The notes: generated from the letters alone by a model not told the origin. Counted from the first letter of the stretch, positions 44,076 to 55,458 are shown. The stretch is DNA of 64,000 bases from Amycolatopsis sp. EV170708-02-1 (GCF_022479115.1 NZ_CP092497.1:9548001-9612000), one strand, 5' to 3'. Translations and numbers: made by a program.

Positions 44076-44969
44076 ATGTGGGACGGCACCGGTGGCCGGT
44101 ACGACCAGTCGGCTCTGCGCAAACTGGTCGACGCCGCGCGAGGACGTGCGGATCGCGCGGCGGCGGTGGCCCTGCGGCACGAAATCCTGATGGAAACGGC
44201 CAGTGAGACCATGCGTCCGTTCCACCGGAGGATGGCGGAGCTGCACCGCGCCACCGAGAGCAGGCATCGTGCCACGGCCGATCTGCACGCGAGCTACGCC
44301 GCCGCGGTGAAAAACTGGGCGGCCGAGCCCAAAGGGCGGGAGGACATCCCGCCGCCGTTCATGACCGCGGTGGCCGAGACGTCCGGCGCCCGAAGCCTCG
44401 CGGTGACCTTGTTCGACGGCCCGGAGAGCGCGGCGGCGGTCGTCGTGTCCGATCCCGTCGCGGCGAAGGCGAACGACCTGGAGTACCTCTTCGGTGAGGG
44501 GCCGTCCTGGCGGACGTCCGGCGAGCCGGGCGTCTGCGGCGGGCGAGAGCTGTCGAGCAGGTGGCCCCGGTTCGGCCCCGCCGCACGGGAAATCGGTGTC
44601 CGGGCGGTGGTTTCGGCCAGGCTGGGACCGCGCGACGCGCCGCTGGGCACTCTCACCGCGTATCGGCCCGAGCCCGAACCGGACGCCGAGGTCGCCCGTT
44701 CGACGGAGCTGGTCGCCGAAGCCCTCACCGACACCGCGTTGCATCCGAGCACGCTGCTCGACGCCGACGACGGGCTTCCCGTCCATCCGTTGTTCGGCGA
44801 CGTGGACCGCCAGTGCGTGGTGCATCAGGCCACGGGAATGGTGATGACCACCCACGACTGCACCGCCCCGGACGCGCTCGCCCTCATCCGCGCGCATGCC
44901 TACACCCTGGACGAGAGCGTCTTCGAAGTCGCCAGGACCATTGTGAACCGGACGTCGACGCTCAGCTGA
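44076..44969 (+). CDS. GAF-ANTAR domain regulator
   Basis: A 297-residue protein. A helical N-terminus (about 1-65) precedes a GAF-like domain (about 90-215) and a C-terminal ANTAR-like segment (about 235-292, VHQATGMVMTTHDCTAPDAL ... AHAYTLDESVFEVA). A TACGCT box 6 nt before the ATG suggests a leaderless transcript. It is divergent from the other GAF-ANTAR gene with a 117-bp gap, and overlaps the next gene by 8 bp at the 3' end. Confidence 0.8.
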   Translation: MWDGTGGRYDQSALRKLVDAARGRADRAAAVALRHEILMETASETMRPFHRRMAELHRATESRHRATADLHASYAAAVKNWAAEPKGREDIPPPFMTAVAETSGARSLAVTLFDGPESAAAVVVSDPVAAKANDLEYLFGEGPSWRTSGEPGVCGGRELSSRWPRFGPAAREIGVRAVVSARLGPRDAPLGTLTAYRPEPEPDAEVARSTELVAEALTDTALHPSTLLDADDGLPVHPLFGDVDRQCVVHQATGMVMTTHDCTAPDALALIRAHAYTLDESVFEVARTIVNRTSTLS

Positions 44970-45555
44970 CGCCGAGCCTTTCGTACGCCTCGACGGCGGC
45001 TTTCGGGTCGTCCGCCTGGAACTTCACGACGCGGACGGTCTCGGTCGCGCCGAGCGGCCGGGTCACCGTGATCGGCTCGCGCAGTTCGGCGATCAGGTTC
45101 GTCTCGTAGAAGTTGTCGTGGCTGAGCCAGGTTCCGTCGCGGAACTTCTGTGCCTTGCGCGGGTCGTGGCTCTCCTTCACCTGCCGCAGCGCGGCGATGT
45201 TCTCCCTCGGGATCCGCACGTCGTAGAACGAGCTGTAGCGCACCCGCACCTCGCGCGAGGAGATCACATGCGGCCGGACGACGGTGCCGGCGTAGATCCC
45301 GAACACCAGCAGCGCCGAGTACACGCCGAGGACGAGCAGCAGGACGTCGACGACGATGCCGAAGTCGATCAGCCAGAAGAGCCCGGCTTCGACGGCGCTC
45401 ACCACCGCCAAGACGACGAAGATCGGCTTGCCTCCGGAGCCGTACGGCACCGCGACGGCGTCCCCGTCGATTCCGTCCGTCCGGCGGCTGCAGTACAGCC
45501 AGAGGCCGGCCATCGTGCGTGATTCGTTGCGGATCAGCGCGCGAAATGCCCCCAT
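44962..45555 (-). CDS. Membrane protein of unknown function
   Basis: A 197-residue protein: a soluble N-terminus (1-43), two membrane helices (about 44-90), then a cytoplasmic or outer domain of about 105 residues (RPHVISSREVRVRYSSFYDVRIP) that looks like a PH-type beta domain. It resembles actinobacterial DUF3093-like or PH-domain membrane proteins, but I cannot assign a family firmly. It overlaps the convergent ANTAR gene by 8 bp. Confidence 0.6.
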   Translation of the reverse strand: MGAFRALIRNESRTMAGLWLYCSRRTDGIDGDAVAVPYGSGGKPIFVVLAVVSAVEAGLFWLIDFGIVVDVLLLVLGVYSALLVFGIYAGTVVRPHVISSREVRVRYSSFYDVRIPRENIAALRQVKESHDPRKAQKFRDGTWLSHDNFYETNLIAELREPITVTRPLGATETVRVVKFQADDPKAAVEAYERLGVS

Positions 45556-45564
45556 GTCCCCAGG

Positions 45565-46404
45565 TTAGCGATCGAACCCGGTCAGCAGCTTCACCGCGTC
45601 GGCGGATCCCGGGTCCTTCGGGGTGTAGATCTCCAGCCGGTGGTCGGGACTGTCGGGCTGGAGCCACACCTGGTAGTCGACGCCGAGCGTGCCGACCGTC
45701 GGATGCCGCAACCACAGGGCGCCGACGGTGCAGTCGGCGACGTCGCCGGTCGCCCAGAGCCTCGCGAATTCGTCGCTGCGCATGGTCAATTCGCCGATGA
45801 GTGCGGCGAGGCGCGCGTCGGTGGGGTAGCGACCGGCGGTCAACCGCAGATAGGCGACATGGATCGGGGCCAGTTCGGCACGGTTCCGGTGCAGCTCGCG
45901 GGTGAGCGGGTCGAGGAAGAACATCCGGGGCAGCGACGGCCGCCGTTCCGGATCCTTCGGCGCGTCGAAGTCGAGATGTTCGGCCATGAGCGAGTGCCCG
46001 CCGTGGTTCCACGCGAGCACGTCGCCGCGACGGCCGAAGACGAGCGCGGGCACGGTCTCGCCGAGGTTCTCCAGCAGCGCGAGCACCCGGGGATGCGGTT
46101 CTTCCGGGCCTGGGTCGGACATCTTCGGAAGCGAGGACCGCCGGGCGAGGTTGTGCAGGTGCGTGGTTTCGACGTCGTCGAGCCGCAGCGCGCGGGCGAG
46201 CGCGTCGAGCACCTGCTGTGAAGCGGTCTCGGCCAGGCCCTGTTCAAGCCGCGTGTAGTACCCGGCGCTCACCCCGGCGAGCTGGGCGAGCTCCTCGCGG
46301 CGCAGCCCGGGCACGCGGCGGGAGGTGCCGTAGGTGCGCAGGCCGATCTCGGCGGGAGTCACCCGGTCACGACGGCTTTTGAGGTAAACGCCGAGGCTTT
46401 CCAT
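45565..46404 (-). CDS. XRE-family regulator with MmyB-type ligand domain
   Basis: A 279-residue regulator: helix-turn-helix at about residues 32-85 (GLRREELAQLAGVSAGYYTR) and a C-terminal PAS-like MmyB domain (about 105-275, NLGETVPALVFGRRGDVLAW) that binds fatty acids in relatives. A TAGGCT box 7 nt before the ATG suggests leaderless transcription. It is divergent from an MFS exporter; GGTGTACC repeats between them are probable operators. Self-control and control of the exporter are inferred. Confidence 0.88.
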   Translation of the reverse strand: MESLGVYLKSRRDRVTPAEIGLRTYGTSRRVPGLRREELAQLAGVSAGYYTRLEQGLAETASQQVLDALARALRLDDVETTHLHNLARRSSLPKMSDPGPEEPHPRVLALLENLGETVPALVFGRRGDVLAWNHGGHSLMAEHLDFDAPKDPERRPSLPRMFFLDPLTRELHRNRAELAPIHVAYLRLTAGRYPTDARLAALIGELTMRSDEFARLWATGDVADCTVGALWLRHPTVGTLGVDYQVWLQPDSPDHRLEIYTPKDPGSADAVKLLTGFDR

Positions 46405-46436
46405 GCCTCCGAGCCTAAGTACTTCGCCCGCCGCGT

Positions 46437-46459
46437 GGGTGTACCCGCGAGGTGTACCC
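46437..46459. promoter_or_regulatory. Candidate operator with GGTGTACC repeats
   Basis: GGGTGTACCC (46437-46446) and GGTGTACCC (46451-46459) give two direct copies of GGTGTACC 13 bp apart, each nearly palindromic (GGT-GT-ACC). They lie between the XRE regulator and the MFS exporter. Confidence 0.6.
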
Positions 46460-46507
46460 ATGGCACGGGGATGGCTGCTCCCTCGAAGCCGGTACAGCGT
46501 CGAGGGC

Positions 46508-47968
46508 ATGACACGACAGCACACCCGGGCCTGGTTCGGCCTACTGGTGATCCTCTGCCCGGTGTTCCTGGTCTCGATGGACGGATCGATCCTGTTCCTC
46601 GCGATGCCCAGGATCGGCCAAGCGCTCACTCCCACGGCCGATCAGGCGTTGTGGATCCTGGACGTCTACGGTTTCGCGGTCGGCTCGCTGCTGATCGCGT
46701 TCGGCGCCATCGGCGACCGGTACGGACGGCTGAAGCTGCTGATGATCGGCTCCGCCGTGTTCGGCCTCGGCTCGGCGGGCGCGGCCTTCGCGCCGAATCC
46801 GGAAACGCTCGTCTTCTTCCGCGCGCTGATGGGGCTGGCGGGTGCGACGCTGCTGCCGTCCGCGCTCGCCGTGCTGAGCGAACTCTTCCCCGATCCGCGG
46901 CGGCGGGCGCGTGCCATCGGGATCTTCGCGGCCGCGTTCGCCGCCGGTTTCGCGATCGGCCCGGTCGTCGGCGGGGTCCTGCTGGAGCGATACCCGTGGG
47001 GCTCGGTCTTCCTGGTCAACCTGCCGGTGATCGCGGTGTTCCTGGCGCTCGCGCCGGTGCTGCTGCGCGAGGTGCGGGCGACCGGGAAAGGCCGGGTCGA
47101 CGTGCTGAGCGTGGCGCTCTCCGCCGCCGGCCTCCTGCTGGCGATCTACGGGATCAAGCACGCGGCCGCCGACGGTCTCTCCGTGTTCGCGGTCTCCACC
47201 GGGATCACCGGCGCCGCGCTGCTGACGTGGTTCGTCCGGCGGCAGCGAGGGCTGGAGCAGCCGCTGATCGAGTTCTCCCTGTTCCGCGACCGTGTCTTCA
47301 CGGTCGCGATCGTCACCGGGCTGGTGCCGCTCGCCGCGTGGTCGGCGGCCGCGTACCTGTCGGGTATCCACCTGCAGTCCGTGCTCGGACTGCCCGTCCT
47401 GCACGCGGCGCTGCTGGCGCTGCCCGGCGCGGCCGTCCTCACGATCATGTGCGTCGTCACGCCCGCGCTGGTCGACCGCGTCGGCAAGCGGACGGCGCTG
47501 GTCGCCTGCCATTTCTCCATCGCCGCCGGGCTGGCGCTGCTGCTGATGACCGGCGTCACCGGCGGGGCGGGCTGGTACGTCGCGTCGACGGTGGTCGCCG
47601 GGATCGGCTACGGCATCTCGTTCAGCGTGGTGGCCGACACGGCCGTCGCGGCGGTGCCCTCCGAACGGGCGGGAGCCGCGGGCGCCATCGCCGAGACGAG
47701 CAACGAGATCGGCAACGCGCTGGGGATCGCGCTCATGGGCTCGCTCGCCGCGCTGGTGTTCCGCCTGACGGGCCCGGACGTCGCGCCCACCCTCGGCGAA
47801 ACCCTCGATATCGCGCCTGCGGCCGCTCTTGACGCGAAGGAGGCTTTCGTCGCCGGCCTGCACACCGCCGTCGCGGTGCTCAGCCTGCTGCACGTCGGGC
47901 TAGGGGCTCTCGCTCTGCGATGGCTCCCTCACTCGGAGAAGGCGCTCGTGCCCCAGGCGTCGGCGTAG
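46508..47968 (+). CDS. MFS transporter, DHA2/EmrB type
   Basis: A 486-residue exporter with about 14 membrane helices. Motif A is GDRYGRLKLLMIGS, motif B is RALMGLAGATLLPSALAVL, and motif C is AAFAAGFAIGPVVGGVLLER, marking a proton-driven antiporter for drugs or related compounds. I chose ATG 46508 (MTRQHTRAWFG) because conserved sequence starts there; an upstream ATG at 46460 is possible. Probably controlled by the divergent XRE-MmyB regulator. Confidence 0.87.
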   Translation: MTRQHTRAWFGLLVILCPVFLVSMDGSILFLAMPRIGQALTPTADQALWILDVYGFAVGSLLIAFGAIGDRYGRLKLLMIGSAVFGLGSAGAAFAPNPETLVFFRALMGLAGATLLPSALAVLSELFPDPRRRARAIGIFAAAFAAGFAIGPVVGGVLLERYPWGSVFLVNLPVIAVFLALAPVLLREVRATGKGRVDVLSVALSAAGLLLAIYGIKHAAADGLSVFAVSTGITGAALLTWFVRRQRGLEQPLIEFSLFRDRVFTVAIVTGLVPLAAWSAAAYLSGIHLQSVLGLPVLHAALLALPGAAVLTIMCVVTPALVDRVGKRTALVACHFSIAAGLALLLMTGVTGGAGWYVASTVVAGIGYGISFSVVADTAVAAVPSERAGAAGAIAETSNEIGNALGIALMGSLAALVFRLTGPDVAPTLGETLDIAPAAALDAKEAFVAGLHTAVAVLSLLHVGLGALALRWLPHSEKALVPQASA

Positions 47969-48525
47969 GCGAATTCAGCCAGGGGAACCCGCTCGCGCGG
48001 TGCCTTCTCGCGCTCGATCCGCCAGTCCTCTTCGAGCACCGACGGGTCCGCGGGGTGGCCGACCGCGATGGCGACCTTGGGGACGACGTCGTCGGGGAGA
48101 CCGAAGAAGTCCTTCGCCGCCTCGGCGGAGAAGCCTGCCATCTGGTGCGCGATCAGGCCGAGGTCGACGGCCTGGAGCACGAGGTTCTCGCTCGCCAGCC
48201 CCAGCCCGTACTCGGCGTACGGGACGTCGCCCTTCTCGTTCGTGGTCACCATCACGCCGATCAGCAGCAGCCCGGCGCGATGGGCCCACGCGCGGTTGCC
48301 CGAGTTGAGCGTCGAGAGGATGCGGTCGAACGACGGCGTGCCCCGAAGGCCGACCAGGTAGCGGGCGGGCTGGGTGTTGCCGAACGACGGCGCCCAGCGC
48401 GCCGCTTCGAGCAGCGCGCGGAGCTGGTCTTCGGACACCGTGGCGGCCTCGTCGTAGGCGCGCGGGCTCCAGCGGTGGGCCAGGATCGACGCGATCGGGG
48501 TACTTGTGTCGGCTGGTTTGTGCAC
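47929..48525 (-). CDS. Nitroreductase-family protein
   Basis: A 198-residue FMN-dependent nitroreductase: HRWSPRAYDE near 18 (FMN-binding Arg), AARWAPSFGNTQPARYLV near 41, and GFSAEAAKDFFGLPDD plus VGHP near the end. These enzymes reduce quinones, nitro compounds or unsaturated carbonyls. Starts at 48612 and 48582 are possible, but GTG 48525 (VHKPADTSTPI) begins at the usual family N-terminus and has a TATCTT box 8 nt upstream. It overlaps the convergent exporter by 40 bp. Confidence 0.82.
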   Translation of the reverse strand: MHKPADTSTPIASILAHRWSPRAYDEAATVSEDQLRALLEAARWAPSFGNTQPARYLVGLRGTPSFDRILSTLNSGNRAWAHRAGLLLIGVMVTTNEKGDVPYAEYGLGLASENLVLQAVDLGLIAHQMAGFSAEAAKDFFGLPDDVVPKVAIAVGHPADPSVLEEDWRIEREKAPRERVPLAEFAYADAWGTSAFSE

Positions 48526-48675
48526 GGCTAGGGAAGATACAGCGGAGCGAAGCTCCTCGTTTGAGGGTGGCGGCGGGGGCATGGATGGATAACAAGGGGT
48601 GCTCTCCGTCACTAAAGTGAAAGGCCTCCGACTATTTCGTTGGTGTTAAGGAAGATTTACTTCCAGGAGTCCTCG

Positions 48676-48778
48676 AAGTGGTGGTCAGGACCACTTACGA
48701 GGGTGGCGGGCGTGCGTGACCCCGGTAGGCTTTCGCCCAAATAAGGGACGCGGGGGCTCCTCGGTGCCCACGAGGAGC
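48676..48778 (+). promoter_or_regulatory. Two hairpins in the aspartokinase leader region
   Basis: AAGTGGT/ACCACTT (48676-48696, 7-nt loop) and GCTCCTCG/CGAGGAGC (48756-48778, 7-nt loop) are perfect stems. The second ends 28 nt before the ask start and just ahead of its GAGGAGG ribosome site; its right arm carries a decoy GAGGAG. No Lys- or Thr-rich leader peptide and no lysine riboswitch pattern was seen. Confidence 0.5.
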
Positions 48779-48806
48779 ACGCCCGGCCCGTCGAGGAGGT
48801 TCGGGC

Positions 48807-51112
<2,306 letters not shown>

Positions 51113-51120
51113 CCCGGCGT

Positions 51121-51173
51121 GCAAGGAACGGTCCTTTCCTCGCGAATTTCGCAAGGAACGGACCGTTCGTTGC
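51121..51173. terminator. Hairpin after asd with GCAAGGAACGG arms
   Basis: GCAAGGAACGGTCC (51121-51134) pairs with GGACCGTTCGTTGC (51160-51173) at 13 of 14 positions. A second arm pair, TTTCCT...CGC and GCAAGGAA, lies within. A fragment of the same sequence (GCAAGGAACGGCCCGTTC) lies at 18155-18172 near the recR hairpin. Confidence 0.7.
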
Positions 51174-51227
51174 GTCCGCTGGTCCTCTGACACCCGCGTT
51201 CAGGGGCAGCGCCGACCGTGTCCCAGG

Positions 51228-51394
51228 TGCCTTCAGACGGACGGCACGCGTGACTGCCGGGACGACGCGCGTGATCAGACGGACGACACGTGTGTCCAGG
51301 CGGACGACTCGCGGCGGAGCGGCCGCGCACGTGTGCCGTCCGTCCAGTCACGTGTGCCGTCCGTCTGATCACACGTGCCGTCCACCCAGTCACG
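51228..51394. repeat. 21-bp unit array, four direct then three inverted copies (family A, copy 3)
   Basis: Direct units start at 51228, 51249, 51270 and 51291 (CGTGATC...GGACGACACG). After a G+C-rich switch point (51312-51331), inverted units start at 51332, 51353 and 51374 (TGTGCCGTCCGTC...TCACG). It lies between the convergent asd and TPR-like genes. With the hairpin before it, it fills the 305-bp gap. Confidence 0.85.
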
Positions 51395-51417
51395 CGACGG
51401 GGCGGCTCCTGAACGCC

Positions 51418-52518
51418 TCAGGGCTTAGTCGCACCCGCACAAGCCGCGTACCGCGTGGCCAGGAACTCGGCCCGAGGATCCGCGCTGTAGGACCACACCC
51501 CGCCGTCCGCCCGCGTCCCCAGCTGCCGGAACTGCTCGACGGCCTCGTCGAAGCGCCCGTTCTCCACGAGCGCCTTCGCCAGGTACGCCCGGTCTCCTCG
51601 TTTCTCCGGGTAGTCCTCGCCGTCGAGCAGCGCCAGGATCCCGTCGAGCGCGCCGGACACCCGCGGCGAACGCCACGCGGGCACGTCCTGGAACTCGGCT
51701 TCGTGCGCGGCGCGCAGCAGCAGCGGGGCCAGGTCCGGCGACTTCGCCGCGGCGGTCTCGGCGAACTCCCACATCAGCTCGTTCGAGCCGAACCACTTCT
51801 GGCACCAGTACTGCAAGGCCCGCGAGTGCGCGCCGCGATGCCGCGGGTCGCGGGCGACGAGTTCCGCCCAGACCTTCCGGTACTGGTCGTTCTCGTACTG
51901 CCGCCCCATCGCGATCGTGAGCGCGGTCACCCACGGCGTCGGGTCTTCGGGAGCCAGCTCCGCCGCCTCGTGCACGGCCTCCTCGGCCTGCTCCAGCACT
52001 CGGAAGAAGGCTGCGAACTGCTCCTGCGTGACGTGCTTCGCCTGGTGTGAACTGCGCACCTCCCAAGCCACGCTCACCAGTGAATCCGCGTTGACGAGCG
52101 CCGCGCCAGGGTCGCCGGGGCGGGCCTTCCGCCACGCCCGCAGCCACTCGTCGTCCTTCGCGGCGGCGTCACCGAGCACGCCGGTCACCTGATCGCGGCG
52201 AGCCCAGTTCCCGCGGGTCGACGCCAGCAGCGCGGCGGCCCCTTCCCACTCCCCGCGGGCGGTCGATTCCTGTACGGCGAGGATCTCCTCGTCGGTCCAG
52301 TACTCCTTGGCCGACACCTCGCCGTCGGCCGGGAGACCCCAGCGCGTGACGTCCGGGATCCTGCCCTTGAACTTGGGCTTCTCCGGCGGTAGCAGCGCGG
52401 CGAACTCTTCCGGCGTCAGCTGGTCGTTGAGTTCGTCGATGCTGACGCCGCGTCGCTTCGCCTCCTTCATCACGGCGAAGACGGCCTTGCGTTGACGGGA
52501 CTTGAACAGCCAAAGCAC
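51418..52518 (-). CDS. TPR-like protein of unknown function
   Basis: A 366-residue, mostly helical protein. The first 60 residues are basic (SRQRKAVFAVMKEAKRRG). Residues 85-365 read as degenerate helical hairpin repeats of TPR/SEL type, for example EEAVHEAAELAPEDPTPWVT and KALVENGRFDEAVEQFRQLG. No catalytic motif was seen. GTG at 52518 follows AAGGAG and lies 9 bp after the stop of the M48 protease gene, so it may be a partner or adaptor of that protease. Confidence 0.65.
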   Translation of the reverse strand: MLWLFKSRQRKAVFAVMKEAKRRGVSIDELNDQLTPEEFAALLPPEKPKFKGRIPDVTRWGLPADGEVSAKEYWTDEEILAVQESTARGEWEGAAALLASTRGNWARRDQVTGVLGDAAAKDDEWLRAWRKARPGDPGAALVNADSLVSVAWEVRSSHQAKHVTQEQFAAFFRVLEQAEEAVHEAAELAPEDPTPWVTALTIAMGRQYENDQYRKVWAELVARDPRHRGAHSRALQYWCQKWFGSNELMWEFAETAAAKSPDLAPLLLRAAHEAEFQDVPAWRSPRVSGALDGILALLDGEDYPEKRGDRAYLAKALVENGRFDEAVEQFRQLGTRADGGVWSYSADPRAEFLATRYAACAGATKP

Positions 52519-52527
52519 GGAAACTCC

Positions 52528-54027
52528 TTAAGAACGAACAAGAGTGAGGGCCGGCCGGTAGCCGGCGGGCACTCCGGCGGCGGTCAGCAGCGCGCGCAGT
52601 GGCGCGGTGTCGGATTCGGCCGCGGTGGCCTGGTCGAGGGCGGGCGCCAGCCGGTCTTCCAGCGGCTCGTCCACGGTGAACGGCGCCGGCCCGGACCACG
52701 AAAGCGACCATCGCCCCGCGCCGACGTCGGTGAGCGCCGCGTGGACGACGACCGCCAGCCGCCGTCGGACCGAGACGGCGGCGAACTCGCGGCGGGCCCG
52801 CTGCCCGGCTCCGGCGGGCGGCGCCGCGCCGGGATCGGCCAGCTCCTCGTGCCTGCCCGCGTCGAGCAGGTCCAGCGCCATGTCCAGGGTGCGTTCGCCC
52901 AGGATCTCGGCGGCCGCTTCGGCGGCGGCGTGACGATGGCCGATGGCGACCAGCGACTGCCAGTCCGTCCGCCGTTTCGTGTGCGCCTCGTCGGAGAAGA
53001 CGGTGAACAGCGCCTCGTCGAGCATCTTCTCGGCGCCGGTCAGCAGTTCGGTCGCCGGACGTTCGCCGCCGGGACGGACCGGGATCACGGTGCCCGCTTC
53101 GAGCGTCGCGACGCGGTCCCGGGTGGCCGGATGCGAGTCCCATCGCGAGGTCTCGCCCTCCGGCGGGTTCCGGCGCATCTCCTCCATCTGCTCCGCGCGG
53201 GCCGGGTCGGTGAGCAGCGCGCGGTAGCCCTCGCCGAACCGGTCCGGGAGATATCCCGCGTCCCAGCCGATCGCGGCGTAGTTGTTCATGAAGAACCGCC
53301 AGGTGACGGCCAGCGCTTCGATCTCGCGCAGGGCCGAGGTCGCCGCGTCGGTGCCCGCGAGCCGTGCCGAGACGGCGTCGGCCGCGAGCTCCTGAGCCCG
53401 GCAGACACTCATCGAGACGACGAAATACAGCTTCGCGTACTGCTTGAAGAGCCAGCCGACGAAGCGCTCGAAATAGCCGTCGCGGTCGAGGCCTTCGACC
53501 ACTCGCGCGATCGACTTGCGCCCGCGATAGGTCAGGGCGGCGAAGCGGGTGTCCTTGTTGCTGTAATGCCCGAGTTCGTGCGCGAGCACGGCGCGGAACT
53601 GGTCCTGGCGCAGCCCCATGATCAGCGGCACACCGATGATCATGCGACGGCGCAGCACCCGCAGCCCGAGCCACGAGGTGCGCTCGGTGACCGCGGCGTT
53701 GACGTCCGGATCGAGGTAGATCTCGTCCGGCGGACGGGTGCCCGCCTCGGCCGCCAGCTCCCGGACCAGCGCCCAGAGCGCGGGTTGGGACTCCGGCGTC
53801 ACCTGGACGCCGGGTACGTCGTCGTCGGTCACCCGCTCGACCGTGAGCAGGGTCTTGAGCAGGATCCAGCCGACCGGCACGGTGATGATGCCGAGCTTGA
53901 TCGCCGCCATGACGTTGTGCTGCAAAGCCAGTACTTCGAGTGTCACGATCCCGCCGACGAACGCGAGCACCAGCAGCGGGAACCCCGCCAGCAGGACGGC
54001 AGCGAGCAGCCCACGAAAAGACTTCAC
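52528..54027 (-). CDS. M48-family membrane zinc metalloprotease
   Basis: A 499-residue protease with two N-terminal membrane helices (about 7-30 and 40-62). The M48 catalytic domain has H150-E-L-G-H154 and the third zinc ligand E213 in CRAQELAAD. Relatives (HtpX/Ste24 type) degrade misfolded membrane proteins. The C-terminal 200 residues are Ala-rich and of unknown role. It is the first of two genes with a TPR-like protein. The start is GTG at 54027. It is divergent from rtcB. Confidence 0.88.
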   Translation of the reverse strand: MKSFRGLLAAVLLAGFPLLVLAFVGGIVTLEVLALQHNVMAAIKLGIITVPVGWILLKTLLTVERVTDDDVPGVQVTPESQPALWALVRELAAEAGTRPPDEIYLDPDVNAAVTERTSWLGLRVLRRRMIIGVPLIMGLRQDQFRAVLAHELGHYSNKDTRFAALTYRGRKSIARVVEGLDRDGYFERFVGWLFKQYAKLYFVVSMSVCRAQELAADAVSARLAGTDAATSALREIEALAVTWRFFMNNYAAIGWDAGYLPDRFGEGYRALLTDPARAEQMEEMRRNPPEGETSRWDSHPATRDRVATLEAGTVIPVRPGGERPATELLTGAEKMLDEALFTVFSDEAHTKRRTDWQSLVAIGHRHAAAEAAAEILGERTLDMALDLLDAGRHEELADPGAAPPAGAGQRARREFAAVSVRRRLAVVVHAALTDVGAGRWSLSWSGPAPFTVDEPLEDRLAPALDQATAAESDTAPLRALLTAAGVPAGYRPALTLVRS

Positions 54028-54267
54028 TGTGAAACGGACCTTCCCCAGAGTTGGTGTACCCCCGACACCGAGCGCTCATTGTGCCCGAAGCGCCTCGCGC
54101 GGCCGATCACTTTTCGAATACGATCGAAGACTTCGCGATGAACATCACCCCGGGGCAGACATGTCGCATGTGGACTGTCCATTGTGGAGCTGGGTAATTG
54201 CCTTGTCCGGTTCGCCCGATCGGTGCATTCTCAACGGCGACAAAACGTTTTCCACGAAGGGGAAGTC

Positions 54268-55458
54268 ATGTACACGGCGGTCGAAGGCTCGCGGGTTCCG
54301 ATCCGGATGTGGGCGGACCCCGCATCGGTCGAGGACCAGGCCATGCGGCAGCTGCACAACGTCGCCAACCTGCCGTGGGTGCACGGCGTCGCGGTCATGC
54401 CCGACGTCCACTACGGCAAGGGCGCGACCGTCGGCAGCGTGATCGCGATGCGCGACGCGGTGTCCCCGGCCGCCGTCGGCGTGGACATCGGCTGCGGGAT
54501 GAGCGCGGTGCGGACCTCGCTCACCGCCGCCGACCTGCCCGACGACCTGCTGAAGCTCCGCCGCCGGATCGAATCGGCCGTCCCGGTCGGGTTCGGCCTG
54601 CACAAGACCCCGGTGAACCCGGCGAAGGTGCACGGTGTCGGTGGCTGGGACGCCTTCTGGAAGTCCTTCGGCGACCTGCACCCCGGCGTCCAGGAACTGC
54701 ACGACCGCGCGTCGCGCCAGATCGGGAGCCTCGGCGGCGGTAACCACTTCATCGAGGTCTGCCTCGAACAGGGCGGCGAGGACGAAGGCCGCGTATGGCT
54801 GATGCTGCACTCCGGTTCGCGCAACATCGGCAAGGAGCTCGCGGAGCGGCATATGGCCGTCGCGCGGAAGCTGCCGCACAACGCGGATCTGCCGGATCCG
54901 GACCTCGCGGTGTTCGTCGCGGGCACGCCGGAGATGCAGGCGTACCGGCGCGACCTCTTCTGGGCGCAGGACTACGCGGCGCGCAACCGCGCCACCATGG
55001 TCGCGCTCGTGAAGCAGGCGCTGAAGGACGTCGTGCCGCAGACGACGTTCGACGACGCGATCAGCTGCCATCACAACTACGTCGCCGAGGAGACCTACGA
55101 CGGCGTCGACCTGCTGGTGACCCGCAAGGGCGCGATCCGCGCGGGTTCGGGTGACCTCGGGATCATCCCGGGCAGCATGGGCACCGGTTCGTACATCGTG
55201 CGCGGCCTCGGGAACGCGTCGTCCTTCCAGTCCGCGTCGCACGGGGCGGGCCGCCGGATGTCGCGGAACAAGGCCAAGAAGCTGTACACCGCCGAAGACC
55301 TCGCCGCGCAGACCGCCGGCGTGGAATGCCGCAAGGACTCCGGTGTGGTGGACGAGATCCCGGCCGCGTACAAGGACATCGAAACGGTGATCAAGGCGCA
55401 GACGGACCTCGTCGAGGTGGTCGCGCACCTCAAGCAGGTCGTCTGCGTGAAGGGCTGA
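54268..55458 (+). CDS. rtcB: RNA-splicing ligase RtcB
   Basis: A 396-residue RtcB ligase, which joins 3'-phosphate (or cyclic phosphate) and 5'-OH RNA ends using GTP and manganese. The Mn ligands include C76 (DIGCGM), H170 (GGGNHF) and CHHN, and the guanylylated His is H335 in SASHGAGR. ATG at 54268 follows GAAGGGG; an upstream start at 54184 lacks support. There is no rtcA or archease gene beside it. It probably repairs cleaved tRNA or rRNA after stress. Confidence 0.93.
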   Translation: MYTAVEGSRVPIRMWADPASVEDQAMRQLHNVANLPWVHGVAVMPDVHYGKGATVGSVIAMRDAVSPAAVGVDIGCGMSAVRTSLTAADLPDDLLKLRRRIESAVPVGFGLHKTPVNPAKVHGVGGWDAFWKSFGDLHPGVQELHDRASRQIGSLGGGNHFIEVCLEQGGEDEGRVWLMLHSGSRNIGKELAERHMAVARKLPHNADLPDPDLAVFVAGTPEMQAYRRDLFWAQDYAARNRATMVALVKQALKDVVPQTTFDDAISCHHNYVAEETYDGVDLLVTRKGAIRAGSGDLGIIPGSMGTGSYIVRGLGNASSFQSASHGAGRRMSRNKAKKLYTAEDLAAQTAGVECRKDSGVVDEIPAAYKDIETVIKAQTDLVEVVAHLKQVVCVKG

